Positions 1 to 8,765 of a stretch of DNA of 64,000 bases are shown in pieces. The translations under genes and the position numbers were made by a program. The stretch lies in NCBI RefSeq assembly GCF_026000375.1, contig NZ_AP026708.1:2454001-2518000 (forward strand). Reading direction: 5' to 3'. The notes below the pieces were generated by a model. That model was given only the letters and a program-made list of their open reading frames with translations, did no database searches and was not told the origin of the DNA. The first letter of the stretch is position 1. Every line of letters starts with the position of its first letter. The DNA comes from Pseudodesulfovibrio portus. Its GTDB lineage: Bacteria; Desulfobacterota; Desulfovibrionia; Desulfovibrionales; Desulfovibrionaceae.

Positions 1-1332
1 GGCTGGAAGAGCAGCTTCGGCTCGGGCAAGGGCGGCGATACCATCGGCTCGGGCATCGAGGGCGCCTGGAAGCCCAACCCGACCAAGTGGGACATGGGCT
101 ACCTGAAGGTCCTGTTCAAATACGATTGGGAGCTCGTGAAGAGCCCTGCCGGGGCCAACCAGTGGCTGGCCAAGGACGTGGATGAAGAGGACATGGTCGT
201 CGATGCCCACAATCCGTCCAGGAAAGTCCGGCCCATGATGACCACCGCCGACTTGTCCCTGCGTTATGATCCCGTATACGAGCCCATTGCCCGCCATTAC
301 ATGGAGAATCCGGAGGAATTCGCGGACGCCTTCGCCCGCGCCTGGTTCAAGCTGACCCATCGCGACATGGGTCCCCGCGCCCGGTATCTGGGCAAGATGG
401 TCCCGGCCGAGGAGTTGATCTGGCAGGACCCGGTCCCTGCTGTGGACCATGACCTGGTGAGCGACAAAGACGTGGCCGGTCTCAAGGCCAAGCTCCTGGC
501 CTCCGGCCTGACCGTCCCGCAGCTGGTGACCACGGCCTGGGCGTCGGCGTCCACCTTCCGCGGCTCGGACAAGCGCGGCGGTGCCAACGGCGCGCGCATC
601 CGTCTTGCGCCGCAAAAGGACTGGAAGGCCAACGAGCCTGCGAAGCTGGCCGAGGTCCTCGAAAAGCTGGGGCAGATTCAGGCCGAATTCAATGCGGCCC
701 AGTCCGGCAGCAAGAAGATATCCCTGGCCGACCTGATCGTGCTCGGCGGGTGCGCGGCGGTGGAAAAGGCGGCCAAGGACGCTGGCGTGGACGTGACCGT
801 TCCCTTCACCCCCGGGCGCACGGATGCCACGGACGCACAGACCGACGCGGAGTCCTTCTCCGTGCTCGAACCGGTTGCGGACGGGTTCCGCAACTTCCTC
901 AAGGACCGGTTCTCGGTCTCGGCGGAAGAATTGCTGGTGGACAAGGCGCAACTGCTGACCCTGACCGCGCCCGAGATGACGGTCCTGGTCGGCGGCCTGC
1001 GCGTCCTGGGGGCCAATCACGGCCAGTCCGGGCACGGCGTCTTCACCAGGCGGCCTGGCGTCCTGACCAACGACTTCTTCGTCAACCTGCTCGACATGTC
1101 CACGGCCTGGGCGGAGACCTCCGGAGAGGAGGGGTTGTTCGAGGGGCGCGACCGGAAAACCGGCGAACCCCGGTGGACCGGCACCCGCGTGGACCTCATC
1201 TTCGGCTCGGACTCCCGACTCAGGGCCGTGGCCGAAGTCTACGCCTGCGGGGATTCCAAGCGGAAGTTCGTCACCGACTTCGTGGCCGCCTGGGACAAGG
1301 TCATGAACCTCGACCGGTTCGACCTCGACTGA
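1..1332 (+). CDS. katG: Catalase-peroxidase KatG, C-terminal part (5' end outside window)
   Basis: The open frame enters from the left edge and ends at 1332, giving about 443 residues of a family usually near 730 long. The text matches the end of the KatG N-terminal domain (a [11 protein letters not shown] stretch) followed by the complete C-terminal, non-haem peroxidase-like domain. KatG destroys hydrogen peroxide by catalase and peroxidase activity. The distal haem pocket and the Trp-Tyr-Met adduct cannot be checked because they would lie upstream. The gene converges on a cytochrome bd-like operon and the two share a terminator hairpin, so this looks like an oxygen-defence neighbourhood. 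Identification is secure; the start is not visible. Confidence 0.95.
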   Translation, partial: GWKSSFGSGKGGDTIGSGIEGAWKPNPTKWDMGYLKVLFKYDWELVKSPAGANQWLAKDVDEEDMVVDAHNPSRKVRPMMTTADLSLRYDPVYEPIARHYMENPEEFADAFARAWFKLTHRDMGPRARYLGKMVPAEELIWQDPVPAVDHDLVSDKDVAGLKAKLLASGLTVPQLVTTAWASASTFRGSDKRGGANGARIRLAPQKDWKANEPAKLAEVLEKLGQIQAEFNAAQSGSKKISLADLIVLGGCAAVEKAAKDAGVDVTVPFTPGRTDATDAQTDAESFSVLEPVADGFRNFLKDRFSVSAEELLVDKAQLLTLTAPEMTVLVGGLRVLGANHGQSGHGVFTRRPGVLTNDFFVNLLDMSTAWAETSGEEGLFEGRDRKTGEPRWTGTRVDLIFGSDSRLRAVAEVYACGDSKRKFVTDFVAAWDKVMNLDRFDLD

Positions 1333-1367
1333 TCCGGGACGCCCCGGTCGCGTACGAATGCACAATG

Positions 1368-1404
1368 AAGGCCCCCCTTCCCGGATGTCGGGGAGGGGGG
1401 CCTT
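1368..1404. terminator. Hairpin terminator between katG and the bd-like operon
   Basis: A 15-bp near-perfect inverted repeat (AAGGCCCCCCTTCCC with its complement) closes a short loop between two convergent genes. There is no long T run on either side, so it may act in both directions with modest efficiency. Confidence 0.75.
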
Positions 1405-1429
1405 GTGGTTTCTCGGGCGGATGCGCCGG

Positions 1430-4069
1430 TTACTGCATGGGCCTGCCCAGATGGTGGGCGTTCATCGGATCGACCTTGCCGGTGTGGCACACCGTGCAGT
1501 TGTTGTCGGCACCGATGGCCCGGGTGTTGCCCTGGTATTGCAGGGGGGCGATGTTGTCGCGATTCTTTCCGTGCTTGTTCACGGCGGGGTAGTTGGCGTG
1601 CGGGCTGTTGTGGCAGGCGATGCACATGATCGACCCCGTCTTGCTCGGGCTGTTGCGGTACAGGACGTTGCCGCCCTCGGTCCAGGTGTTGTAGCCGTTG
1701 GACTTGACCTTGTCGGGCAGGGTGCCCCACTTGGTGTGGCAGGTGGAGCAATCCGGCTCCTGCATCCAGGGCAGGCGCGGGTTGACCGCGTCCACGGAGG
1801 CCACGGTGCGCGGCTTCAGATGGGCCATGAGCCTGTCGGCCCCGGGCTTGCCGTTCGCCTTCTCCAGCTTGAGCAGGGACAGGGCGTGATCCTCAAGGTA
1901 GCCGTGGCAGCGGACACACCCTATGTCGGCCTGGCCGTGCGTGCCTCGCAGACACTGGGTCGGGCCGTCCGGACGGTTGGGATGGCAGTACGCGCAGGCC
2001 TCGGAACCCCGGTCGGTCAGGAAGTTGGCGTGCAGGCCGTGGACGGCGGCGGGCAGGTTGAGCAGTCCGGGCTTGCCCTTGGCGCCCAGCACCGGGTCGG
2101 GGTGGCAGCCCTGGCAGAGCATGGGCTTGCCCGCGTCGGCAGCCGCAGCCAGTTCGGTGTTGCTCAGCCGGTCGTGCGACATGAGCACGTCATGGCCTGT
2201 GACCTTGGAGATACCGGCCAGGTTGTCCACCTTCCAGGGGCCGCCGTGACAGTTCTTGCAGCCCATTTCCGTGGCCGTGGGGGCCACGGTTTTGGTCTCG
2301 GCCAGCAGCTTGCCGGTGGCGATGTCGTGGGCCTGGACCGTGAACACCGGGAACGGGTTGTAGCCTTCGCCCGCAGGGTACGGCTCCACCGGGATCAGGC
2401 TGGCCTCAAAGGCCTTCAGTCCTTCCTTGTGGTGCATCTCGCCCGTCATGCCGTTGCCGGACAGGCCGACATTGTCCGGCGGACGTGCGCCGAAGATGGA
2501 CTCCACGTTCTGCCAGAACTCGGATGTGGCGGCCGGGTTCTCGAAGCCCTTTTCCACGAAGTAGGAGAGCTTCACGCCTTCGGTGATCACCTCGGGTTTG
2601 TCGCCGCGTTTGACGAGCTGCGCCCAGATGTCGTTGGCCGGGGGCAGGAGCACCCACTCCGAATAGCTGTCGGAGATGCAGTGCATGCCCAGGTTGTTCC
2701 AGGACAGGAGGACGTATTCGTCCTTGTTCGCGTCAAAGGGCGGAATATCCAGGGGGAGTTCCCTGGCGGCGTACGGAATGTTCTCCGGCTTGCCGCCGTG
2801 AAGGCCGTCCACGATGTATGTGGCCAGGGCCATCCTTTCCTCGCGGGAGCCCGCAAAGAGCGGCATCATGGGCTGGATTTTCCCCAGTCCGTCCAATTTG
2901 GCGTCCATGCCGGTGATCGGATACTTGTCGGTCAGGGGGATGATGTCGTTCATCGGTCCCCCGATGGAGTGGCAGGGCGAGCACTGCACCTGGAACAGCG
3001 TCTTGCCGGCAGCCATCCGGTTCGTGGCGTCTTTCTCCTTGGACCACTTCATGGAGGGGAGTATTCCGGCTTCGGTGTAGCTGTTCATCTGGGAGGGCAG
3101 GAGCTGGTTGGAGTACATGTAGTCGTGGATGACGTAGGGTTTTCTGGCTGCTTCGCGGGTGAATTCAAAGGAGCCGATGAAGCCGAACCCCAGGGCCAGC
3201 AGCACGATGGACATGGCGATCCGGGCTTCGCGCGGCAGCCGGACCATCATGGCCACGCCGATGACGAACAACCCTCCCGCGATGACCGGGATGTATGAGA
3301 AGAACTGGCCGATACGGGCCGCCTTCACGGCGAGCCGGGCAAGGGCTTCGGGGGGGAGCACGGAGAGGTACCACCAGCCCGAGAGCATGGCCAGGACCAC
3401 GGGGATGACCGTCCATCTGGCGCAGCAGCGGTAGACCAGCTCGCGGGCCGTTTCATCCTTGATGCGGTGGGCGGTCACGAAACCGAACAGCCCGGCGATC
3501 ATCAGCGCCATGAAGGTGCGGAAGAAGAGCGAGGGCCAGAAGGACGGGTTGAAGAAGCCGTCCCAGAAGCTGCCGGTTTCAAGCCAGGCGCCGGGCGTGA
3601 GCATGAAGCCGATGATGCCGTTGATGAGCAGAAGCGACAGCCAGGCGAACACGAAGTAGAGCCACCCGACGATCAGGTGGTTTTTCCGGCTCATCTTGTC
3701 GAAGCGGTAATGATAGATGAGCAGGGCCGCGATCTCGGCCAGGAAGCATACCCACTCCGTTGCCCAGCCGAACACGAAGGTGTGGATGAGCGTGGACGTG
3801 GATTGCGGCGCGATGACCGAGATGGTGAACCAGATGCCCACGCCGGTCATGCCGCCGAAGACCATGGTCACCAGCAGGAAGAACTTGGTGTGCTTGCGCA
3901 CGTAGTCGAGCAGCGGTTCGGACTGCTTGACGTAGGCGATTTTCTCGAAGACGGGCAGGAAAAGCCCGCCTCCCACGGCGAAGTGGGCCACGAACACGTG
4001 GACGACGGCTATCAGGGCGATGAAGAATCCGCCCCCGAACGTCGTCAGTTCCCAGATAGGATATTCCAT
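1430..4069 (-). CDS. Cytochrome bd-like oxidase subunit I fused to an octahaem cytochrome c domain
   Basis: An 879-residue protein. Residues 1 to about 305 form eight or so membrane helices resembling CydA: H24 and H29 in helix 1, a GGMTGVGIW segment near 72-80, and an acidic pair E105/E112 like the E99/E107 pair of CydA. The rest is a soluble cytochrome with eight CxxCH motifs starting at C363, C604, C652, C692, C718, C774, C816 and C858. No typical Q-loop is apparent, so the electron donor may be a c-type carrier rather than quinol (inference). It follows its partner gene by 3 bp behind a GAGGAGG ribosome site. A quinol:cytochrome c redox module without oxidase activity is an alternative. 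Confidence 0.85.
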   Translation of the reverse strand: MEYPIWELTTFGGGFFIALIAVVHVFVAHFAVGGGLFLPVFEKIAYVKQSEPLLDYVRKHTKFFLLVTMVFGGMTGVGIWFTISVIAPQSTSTLIHTFVFGWATEWVCFLAEIAALLIYHYRFDKMSRKNHLIVGWLYFVFAWLSLLLINGIIGFMLTPGAWLETGSFWDGFFNPSFWPSLFFRTFMALMIAGLFGFVTAHRIKDETARELVYRCCARWTVIPVVLAMLSGWWYLSVLPPEALARLAVKAARIGQFFSYIPVIAGGLFVIGVAMMVRLPREARIAMSIVLLALGFGFIGSFEFTREAARKPYVIHDYMYSNQLLPSQMNSYTEAGILPSMKWSKEKDATNRMAAGKTLFQVQCSPCHSIGGPMNDIIPLTDKYPITGMDAKLDGLGKIQPMMPLFAGSREERMALATYIVDGLHGGKPENIPYAARELPLDIPPFDANKDEYVLLSWNNLGMHCISDSYSEWVLLPPANDIWAQLVKRGDKPEVITEGVKLSYFVEKGFENPAATSEFWQNVESIFGARPPDNVGLSGNGMTGEMHHKEGLKAFEASLIPVEPYPAGEGYNPFPVFTVQAHDIATGKLLAETKTVAPTATEMGCKNCHGGPWKVDNLAGISKVTGHDVLMSHDRLSNTELAAAADAGKPMLCQGCHPDPVLGAKGKPGLLNLPAAVHGLHANFLTDRGSEACAYCHPNRPDGPTQCLRGTHGQADIGCVRCHGYLEDHALSLLKLEKANGKPGADRLMAHLKPRTVASVDAVNPRLPWMQEPDCSTCHTKWGTLPDKVKSNGYNTWTEGGNVLYRNSPSKTGSIMCIACHNSPHANYPAVNKHGKNRDNIAPLQYQGNTRAIGADNNCTVCHTGKVDPMNAHHLGRPMQ

Positions 4070-4072
4070 GGA

Positions 4073-5119
4073 TTATCCCTCCTCTTGGGTGTTGAATCCG
4101 ATCCGCACCATATAGGCGACAACGGCCAGTCCGATGGCCAGGGTGACCAGGAACAGGATCAAGGGTGACATCTCGCCGGTCACGGTCAGGCTGCCGGGCG
4201 AGAAGAACGGTTCCAGGGTGGCGCTGCGGACCACGGCCCGGACGCCCGACATGGCCAGGATGGCGGCCATGAGCCAGCCTGCGGCGGCCAGCGGCTTCTG
4301 GCGGAACCCGGCCGACAGGGCCGGGAAGGTCAGGACCACGGCGATCACCAACAGGGCCGTTGCCGGCCCGCTGTCGCCCATGAAGCGGAGCATCACCGGG
4401 CGGTCCAGGACGAAAAGCCACCACACGCCGGTGGCCATCTGGAGCATGGTCGCGGTGGTGAACATCTTCATGCCTTTGGTCAGTCCTTCGGGAGTTCCCT
4501 TGCCGAAATGGGCCAGCAGGGCCGCAAACAGCCCGCCCACGGCCAGGGATGCGAACACGAAATGCAGGAACCGGGGAACCAAGGTCGGCTCGAGCAGGTT
4601 GAGCATGGTGCCGCCCGGGTTGTTGAAGTATTCGGTCCAGGCCTCGGGGCGGGCCATCATGGTCAGTACGTTGGTCAGGACCAATGCGATGAACAGGGTC
4701 ATGATCGTCCCGGCTCCGAGAAAGAGCCCGCCGCCCGGTCTGGCCGCCTTCACCTTGAACTGATTGATGTACATGGCGTAATAGCCGAGGATGAGCAGGA
4801 CGACGATGGACAGCCACCATACTGCGGACAGGGTGGCGCTGACATAGAAGAAGTGGCCGTAGATCACCTGCAGGAAGAGCAGGGGAGCCACCCCGAGGTT
4901 GACTGTCAGGGCGAACACGGTGGGCAGGCGGACGGAAACGGCTTCGGCCGTCCCGTCGCTCCCCCCGCGCAGCTTCAGATAGAGCGCCAGCATGCCTCCT
5001 CCCACAAGAACGTTCGCCAGCGCAATGTGCAGCGCGAATGTCAGGATGCCGAGACCCTCAAACCACCCCCAGGCTACGGGGATGGGGTCCGGAATCGGGA
5101 TGAGATTCATAGCGTTCAT
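4073..5119 (-). CDS. Cytochrome bd-like membrane subunit, partner of the octahaem protein
   Basis: A 348-residue polytopic membrane protein with about nine hydrophobic helices. Its first helix (FALHIALANVLVGGG, H31) matches the first helix of the downstream protein in spacing from histidine to the GGG turn, so the two look like diverged homologues that may pair as a heterodimer. I chose the start at 5119 because GGAGGGG lies 3 bases upstream; the ATG at 5131 would place that sequence inside the gene. It is first in a two-gene operon. It may replace CydB. Activity and haem content are not established from sequence. Confidence 0.75.
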   Translation of the reverse strand: MNAMNLIPIPDPIPVAWGWFEGLGILTFALHIALANVLVGGGMLALYLKLRGGSDGTAEAVSVRLPTVFALTVNLGVAPLLFLQVIYGHFFYVSATLSAVWWLSIVVLLILGYYAMYINQFKVKAARPGGGLFLGAGTIMTLFIALVLTNVLTMMARPEAWTEYFNNPGGTMLNLLEPTLVPRFLHFVFASLAVGGLFAALLAHFGKGTPEGLTKGMKMFTTATMLQMATGVWWLFVLDRPVMLRFMGDSGPATALLVIAVVLTFPALSAGFRQKPLAAAGWLMAAILAMSGVRAVVRSATLEPFFSPGSLTVTGEMSPLILFLVTLAIGLAVVAYMVRIGFNTQEEG

Positions 5120-5180
5120 AAGCCCCTCCATGATAAGGTGAAAGACGTGGAAAATTTTGCTGACATCATACATGAATACG

Positions 5181-5198
5181 ATATGTTGCCAAGCATAT
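5181..5198. promoter_or_regulatory. Imperfect palindrome, candidate operator for the bd-like operon
   Basis: ATATGTTGCCAAGCATAT is symmetric at six of nine base pairs and sits about 60 bp upstream of the bd-like operon and about 110 bp from the divergent DUF2569 gene. It does not match the FNR consensus. Binding by a redox or oxygen regulator is inference. Confidence 0.35.
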
Positions 5199-5306
5199 TT
5201 TCGTGCATTGTGTTGTTTTGTGCACCATGGTGGGAGCCGACGGGGCCGTTGTTGACCGTTTTTGTTTTTTTGACCGAATCGGTATGGTTTTGGGGAGGAG
5301 AAGGGT

Positions 5307-5789
5307 GTGAAAGACGTTGAAACCGTGGAAGAAGAGCTGGTCGAGCTCGATCGGAACGGGGTGCCGCGCATCGGCGGATGGCTGCGGCTGCTGATGCTGA
5401 GTCTTGCGCTGACCGTTCTCGGCGGGCTCGGTGACCTGTTCGCGGCGCTGGATGCCCTGCGCGGACTGGAGCCCGAAGCCCTGGAGATTGCCGGACCGTT
5501 GCTGCGGTTCGAGGCGGCCGGGGCCGGGGTGGCCGTCTGCCTTGGCGCGTGGTTGCTCTATCTGCTGTATAAAAGGAACGGCCTGTTCGTGAAGGCGTAC
5601 ATCGGCGGGATGGTGGCGATCCACGTCCTGGGCGTGGTCAATCTGGTCTGGTTCCGGTCCCTCGTCACGCTGGTGCCCGGAGAGATGGCCGCCCTTGGCG
5701 GCAGGGTCGCGCTGGGAATCTTCGTTACCGGTCTCTGGATGTGGTACCTGCTCGTGTCCAGGAGGGTGAAGCAGACCTGCGTCCGCTGA
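5307..5789 (+). CDS. DUF2569-type small membrane protein
   Basis: A 160-residue protein with a short charged N-terminus, then GIGGWLRLL-like text at the first helix and four hydrophobic helices. This fits the DUF2569 (YdgK-like) family, whose function is unknown. The GTG start at 5307 follows a strong GGGGAGGAGAAGG ribosome site. It is divergent from the bd-like operon and may share its control region. No catalytic motif is seen. Confidence 0.65.
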   Translation: MKDVETVEEELVELDRNGVPRIGGWLRLLMLSLALTVLGGLGDLFAALDALRGLEPEALEIAGPLLRFEAAGAGVAVCLGAWLLYLLYKRNGLFVKAYIGGMVAIHVLGVVNLVWFRSLVTLVPGEMAALGGRVALGIFVTGLWMWYLLVSRRVKQTCVR

Positions 5790-5883
5790 CGTCCGCCCGT
5801 GTCCGGGGCGGGAGCGCCCGCATCCCGGATGCAGCCGGTATGCGGCACGGGGTGCCGGTGAATTGCGATCGACTACTGTGACT

Positions 5884-5916
5884 AAAAAAAGGGCCCCGGT
5901 CTTTCAACCGGGGCCC
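5884..5916 (-). terminator. Rho-independent terminator of the PEP-CTERM-like gene
   Basis: A perfect 10-bp GGGCCCCGGT stem with a 6-base loop; on the minus strand it is followed by a run of seven T. It lies 26 bp beyond the stop of the gene at 5942-6580. Confidence 0.9.
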
Positions 5917-5941
5917 TTGTCGCATCCTGTAAAGTATTCCG

Positions 5942-6580
5942 TTATGCGGAAAAGCGCCTTCTCAGGCCGACCAGGCCGACCAGGCCGGAGCCGAGCAGCC
6001 AGACGGCGCCGGGAACGGGCGTGGGGTTGACCTTGACGGCATCGATGTCGAAGCCGTCTGCCAGGACGCCGCCGTTGAGGGCCGTGGTGTCCACGACCTT
6101 CAGGAACTTGTAGATGCCGCTGAAGGTGACGGTGTACCCGCCGTCGGCGTCCACGTTCTGGTTGTTGATGTCGCCCAGGAAGGTCCAGGTCAGGCCGTCC
6201 AGGCTGCCGAGCACGGAGGCGAACTCGTTGTAGCCGCTACGGCTGTAAGTGGTCTCGTAGATGGTCGCCCAGCCGGTGAAGTTCGAGGCAAAGGAAAAAT
6301 AGACGGACCCGCCGTAGCCGTTCCCGGTGTAGTCGGTGCCGGCCGGGAGGCTGGAGTCGTAGCTGCCGATGCCCAGGCTGAGGAAGCGGATGTCGTTGTC
6401 GTCCGCCCGGAGGCTGGCGTCCGGAGCGTCCAGGGCGTTGCCGGTGATCGAACGGGCGGTGCCGACGTTCAGTCCCGGAGTATAATCGTAGGCCGTGTCG
6501 GCATACATGGGCGCGGCAAAGGCGCTCGTGCCGAAAATGAGCAGGGACAGGACGGTCAGAATCATGATGCGCGAAGACAT
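5942..6580 (-). CDS. Exported protein with a PEP-CTERM/VPLPA-CTERM-like sorting tail
   Basis: A 212-residue protein. Residues 1-22 form a signal peptide ending at AFA. The middle (about 25-185) is a beta-rich, Asp/Gly/Ser/Thr-rich domain without recognised motifs. The C-terminus has VPGAVWLLGSGLVGLVGLRR: a proline-containing sorting motif, one membrane helix and an Arg cluster. Such tails are processed by exosortase systems in bacteria with extracellular polysaccharide; no exosortase gene is in this window. A GAGGTTGAT ribosome site supports the start. It is single-gene, with its own terminator. Confidence 0.8.
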   Translation of the reverse strand: MSSRIMILTVLSLLIFGTSAFAAPMYADTAYDYTPGLNVGTARSITGNALDAPDASLRADDNDIRFLSLGIGSYDSSLPAGTDYTGNGYGGSVYFSFASNFTGWATIYETTYSRSGYNEFASVLGSLDGLTWTFLGDINNQNVDADGGYTVTFSGIYKFLKVVDTTALNGGVLADGFDIDAVKVNPTPVPGAVWLLGSGLVGLVGLRRRFSA

Positions 6581-6742
6581 ATCAACCTCGAAATTAGTTT
6601 GTTAGGTCAGGGACAATAAATAAAGCAAAAATCGTGCCCCGGCATGATTTGTCTTTGAAAGCAAGTTGTTGAACGGGAGAGGGATTCGGGGAAGAATGGT
6701 TGTCCGGTTTTTCCGGACAGCCGTGCCGGGCAGGACGCCGGT

Positions 6743-7147
6743 TTATGTCGATTGGCCGAATATCCTGCGGTTGTGCATCTTGCGCAGGGCATCGGTGAAG
6801 TCGAGAAGGGAGAAGGGTTTGGCCAGAAAGCCGTTCATGCCCGCCTTGAGGCACCGGCTGCCGACCTGCGGGTCGGACGTGCCGCTCAGGGCGATGATGG
6901 GGATGCCGGCAATGACCTCGTCCATTTGACGAATGGCCCGCGCGGTCCGGAAATCCCTGGTCCCTTCCGTATCGACGTCCATGAGAACCAGATCGAAGTA
7001 GACGCTGTTGAGGATGTTGATCACTTCCGGGCCGTTGCCGACCATCCTGGCTGCGTATCCGGCCTGCTCGAGGAGCGTGCGCGTGCTCAGGGCGGATGCG
7101 CCGTCTCCATCGACTATGAGGATTTTCAGGGGTGCGTCGGGTGTCAT
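6743..7147 (-). CDS. Stand-alone response-regulator receiver protein
   Basis: A 134-residue single REC domain (CheY-like). Visible are the acidic site VDGD (D13), phospho-acceptor D57 in LVLMDVDT, the Ser of ALSG and the conserved Lys in LAKPF. The usual second acidic residue of the VDD motif is replaced by Gly, so metal binding may be altered. No output domain is present. The start at 7147 (MTPDAPLK) was chosen because it begins the domain; no good ribosome site precedes it and the frame stays open upstream to 7570, so the N-terminus is uncertain. No partner kinase is adjacent. Confidence 0.75.
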   Translation of the reverse strand: MTPDAPLKILIVDGDGASALSTRTLLEQAGYAARMVGNGPEVINILNSVYFDLVLMDVDTEGTRDFRTARAIRQMDEVIAGIPIIALSGTSDPQVGSRCLKAGMNGFLAKPFSLLDFTDALRKMHNRRIFGQST

Positions 7148-7449
7148 TGGCAAAGGGGGTGGTTGTCGTTGTTTAAACCTATACGTTGACCGGGGGCGGA
7201 TGGTCACAAAAAAAGTACCGGTCAGGTCGCCGGGCCGCCGGTCCTCCGTGTCCGGGAAAAGAAGAAAGGCTCCATGGCGGTGAGTGGAGCCTTTCGGGGG
7301 AGTTCCCGACATAACTGCCGGGGAACAAGTGATGCTGTTTGATGACATCATACACTCATAACTCCCCGGACATGGCAATAGGGAAACGTCCTCTTGTTGA
7401 GGAAACGGTTCGGGAAAATGTCCCGCAAATGGGATGGTGTCGGGGGAAT
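7148..7449. other. Intergenic stretch with minus-strand hairpin
   Basis: About 300 bases with no convincing gene. It holds a perfect small palindrome TGATGACATCA at 7340-7350 and the hairpin listed separately at 7265-7294. Any promoter of the receiver gene should also be here but is not clear. Confidence 0.5.
7265..7294 (-). terminator. Probable terminator of the 7450-8405 gene pair
   Basis: A perfect 10-bp stem (AAAGGCTCCA) with a 10-base loop; on the minus strand it is followed by CTTCTTTTC. It lies about 155 bp after the stop of the upstream pair. Confidence 0.6.
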
Positions 7450-7707
7450 TTAGCCCTCTTCCAGGAGTTTTTTGGCGATGTTCAGGTCGTACAGGGCCAT
7501 GGGATTGCGGTCCGTGCCGCCTTGGCGGAACATGGCTGCGGCCTGTACGATGGCGGTGTAGGGCACCCACTGGTGCTTTTCCCAGATGATGGGTTCCGTG
7601 GGATTGTAGAGCCGGAATTCGATCTCGTCGTCGCCCTGGCGCACGTACATGCGCACCTCGGGATTCTGGAGAGATGGGGTATAGTAATGGCCGCGTTCGT
7701 CCTTCAT
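7450..7707 (-). CDS. Conserved hypothetical protein, 85 residues
   Basis: A small soluble protein rich in aromatic and charged residues, with no signal peptide, helix span or known motif that I recognise. AAGGAGA lies 8 bases upstream of the ATG, and the gene follows the YkgJ-like gene by 14 bp, so the two are almost certainly cotranscribed. The function is unknown. Confidence 0.7.
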   Translation of the reverse strand: MKDERGHYYTPSLQNPEVRMYVRQGDDEIEFRLYNPTEPIIWEKHQWVPYTAIVQAAAMFRQGGTDRNPMALYDLNIAKKLLEEG

Positions 7708-7721
7708 GACGAAATCTCCTT

Positions 7722-8405
7722 CTAGTTGAAGCCGAACCGGACGGTGCCGCCCGCTTCGTATACTTTGATGTTCATGGCTGCCAGCAGTATGCGCAGGGGA
7801 CGGCCGAAGAGGAATTCGTTCATCTCCCGGTCCATGCCCGTCCGTTCCGGGACCAGTCGGCGGACTTCCATGTCGAAGACGACCATCTCCTTGAGGTCCT
7901 GCCCGGCCTCGACGTCGCCTTCACGGGCCGCCTTGCCCAGCTCTTCCATGCGAACGGGGTCGCACTTGGCGTCGTGCTCGCTGATCAGTTCGAGCAGGGG
8001 GTGGCCTTCGGGCAGCAGACTGGCGCGGGTCAACCGGTCCTTTTGATACATGGCCTTCAGCGGTTCGACGTCTCCGCAGAACAGAATCCGGCATTCGGCG
8101 GGGCGTGTCGCGTATACCCCGCAGGTGTTGCCGGCGGGGCTGAAATAGGTGCACGTCCAGGTGGAGTCGCGCCCCTTGATCTTGAGAATTTCTTCGCTAA
8201 GTTGGGTCACGGCCTGGGTGGGCTGGTCAAAGGCCCGTTCACCCTTGCGCAGGGTGACGATGTCGGACAGCGGAATGGTCCCTTCCCGGATCAGGGGAAT
8301 ATCCTCGGAATGCAGCGCCGGGCCGCCGTTTCGGCAGCAGTCGCCACACCGTTTGCAGGCCGTGTTTTTCTCGTTTGATATTTGCAAGTTTGTGTTGCTC
8401 CTCAT
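7722..8405 (-). CDS. YkgJ-family cysteine-cluster protein
   Basis: A 227-residue protein with CKRCGDCC near residues 17-24 and a second group (C85, C95, RP..CR and FC near 102-110). This is the zinc/iron-chelating YkgJ (UPF0153) pattern. Biochemical roles in the family are poorly defined; metal or Fe-S binding is expected. The C-terminal half carries no recognised domain. It is the first gene of a pair with the 85-residue protein and is divergent from the dsr operon. Confidence 0.85.
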   Translation of the reverse strand: MRSNTNLQISNEKNTACKRCGDCCRNGGPALHSEDIPLIREGTIPLSDIVTLRKGERAFDQPTQAVTQLSEEILKIKGRDSTWTCTYFSPAGNTCGVYATRPAECRILFCGDVEPLKAMYQKDRLTRASLLPEGHPLLELISEHDAKCDPVRMEELGKAAREGDVEAGQDLKEMVVFDMEVRRLVPERTGMDREMNEFLFGRPLRILLAAMNIKVYEAGGTVRFGFN

Positions 8406-8765
8406 ATCCTTTTGCGGTATCGATTATGGCGGTCCATAACCTGTGCCATGGGACCGATACTCCGGCTCGGCTGCGATGGCAAGCCCGGGGCGGGGAAATC
8501 AAGGAAGGCACAGACGTTTATTTGGGTCCGTAATACTGAGGATTGCCAATGGTTTCTCTGGATATTTCGGTTGACAGAAAACTGAAATGTCCAGTACATT
8601 GTCAGCCCTGCATACCTTGTGAATAATGGCGCAAATGCCGTGATTCCGGGTGTTTGCGTTACGTAGGAAAGGCGTCTCGGCTTAAGGTGTACACACCTGA
8701 TTGCCGGCCGAGCGCAAAAAAATGGTTGATGGCAACATCTTAATCAAACAATGGAGGTTAAGGGA
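8406..8765 (+). promoter_or_regulatory. Control region of the dsr operon
   Basis: About 360 bases without a gene. TTGACA at 8571-8576 and TACATT at 8595-8600, 18 bp apart, make a plausible sigma-70 promoter with a leader near 160 nt. An inverted repeat AATGT/ACATT (8586-8600) overlaps the -10 box, and a perfect AGGTGT/ACACCT repeat lies at 8685-8698 in the leader. Both are candidate regulator or RNA-structure sites. Confidence 0.5.

Noticed and set aside
1358-3298. 646-residue frame opposite the octahaem bd-like gene
   Set aside because: Repetitive Val/Gly/His text, no start signal, fully covered by a real gene with eight haem motifs.
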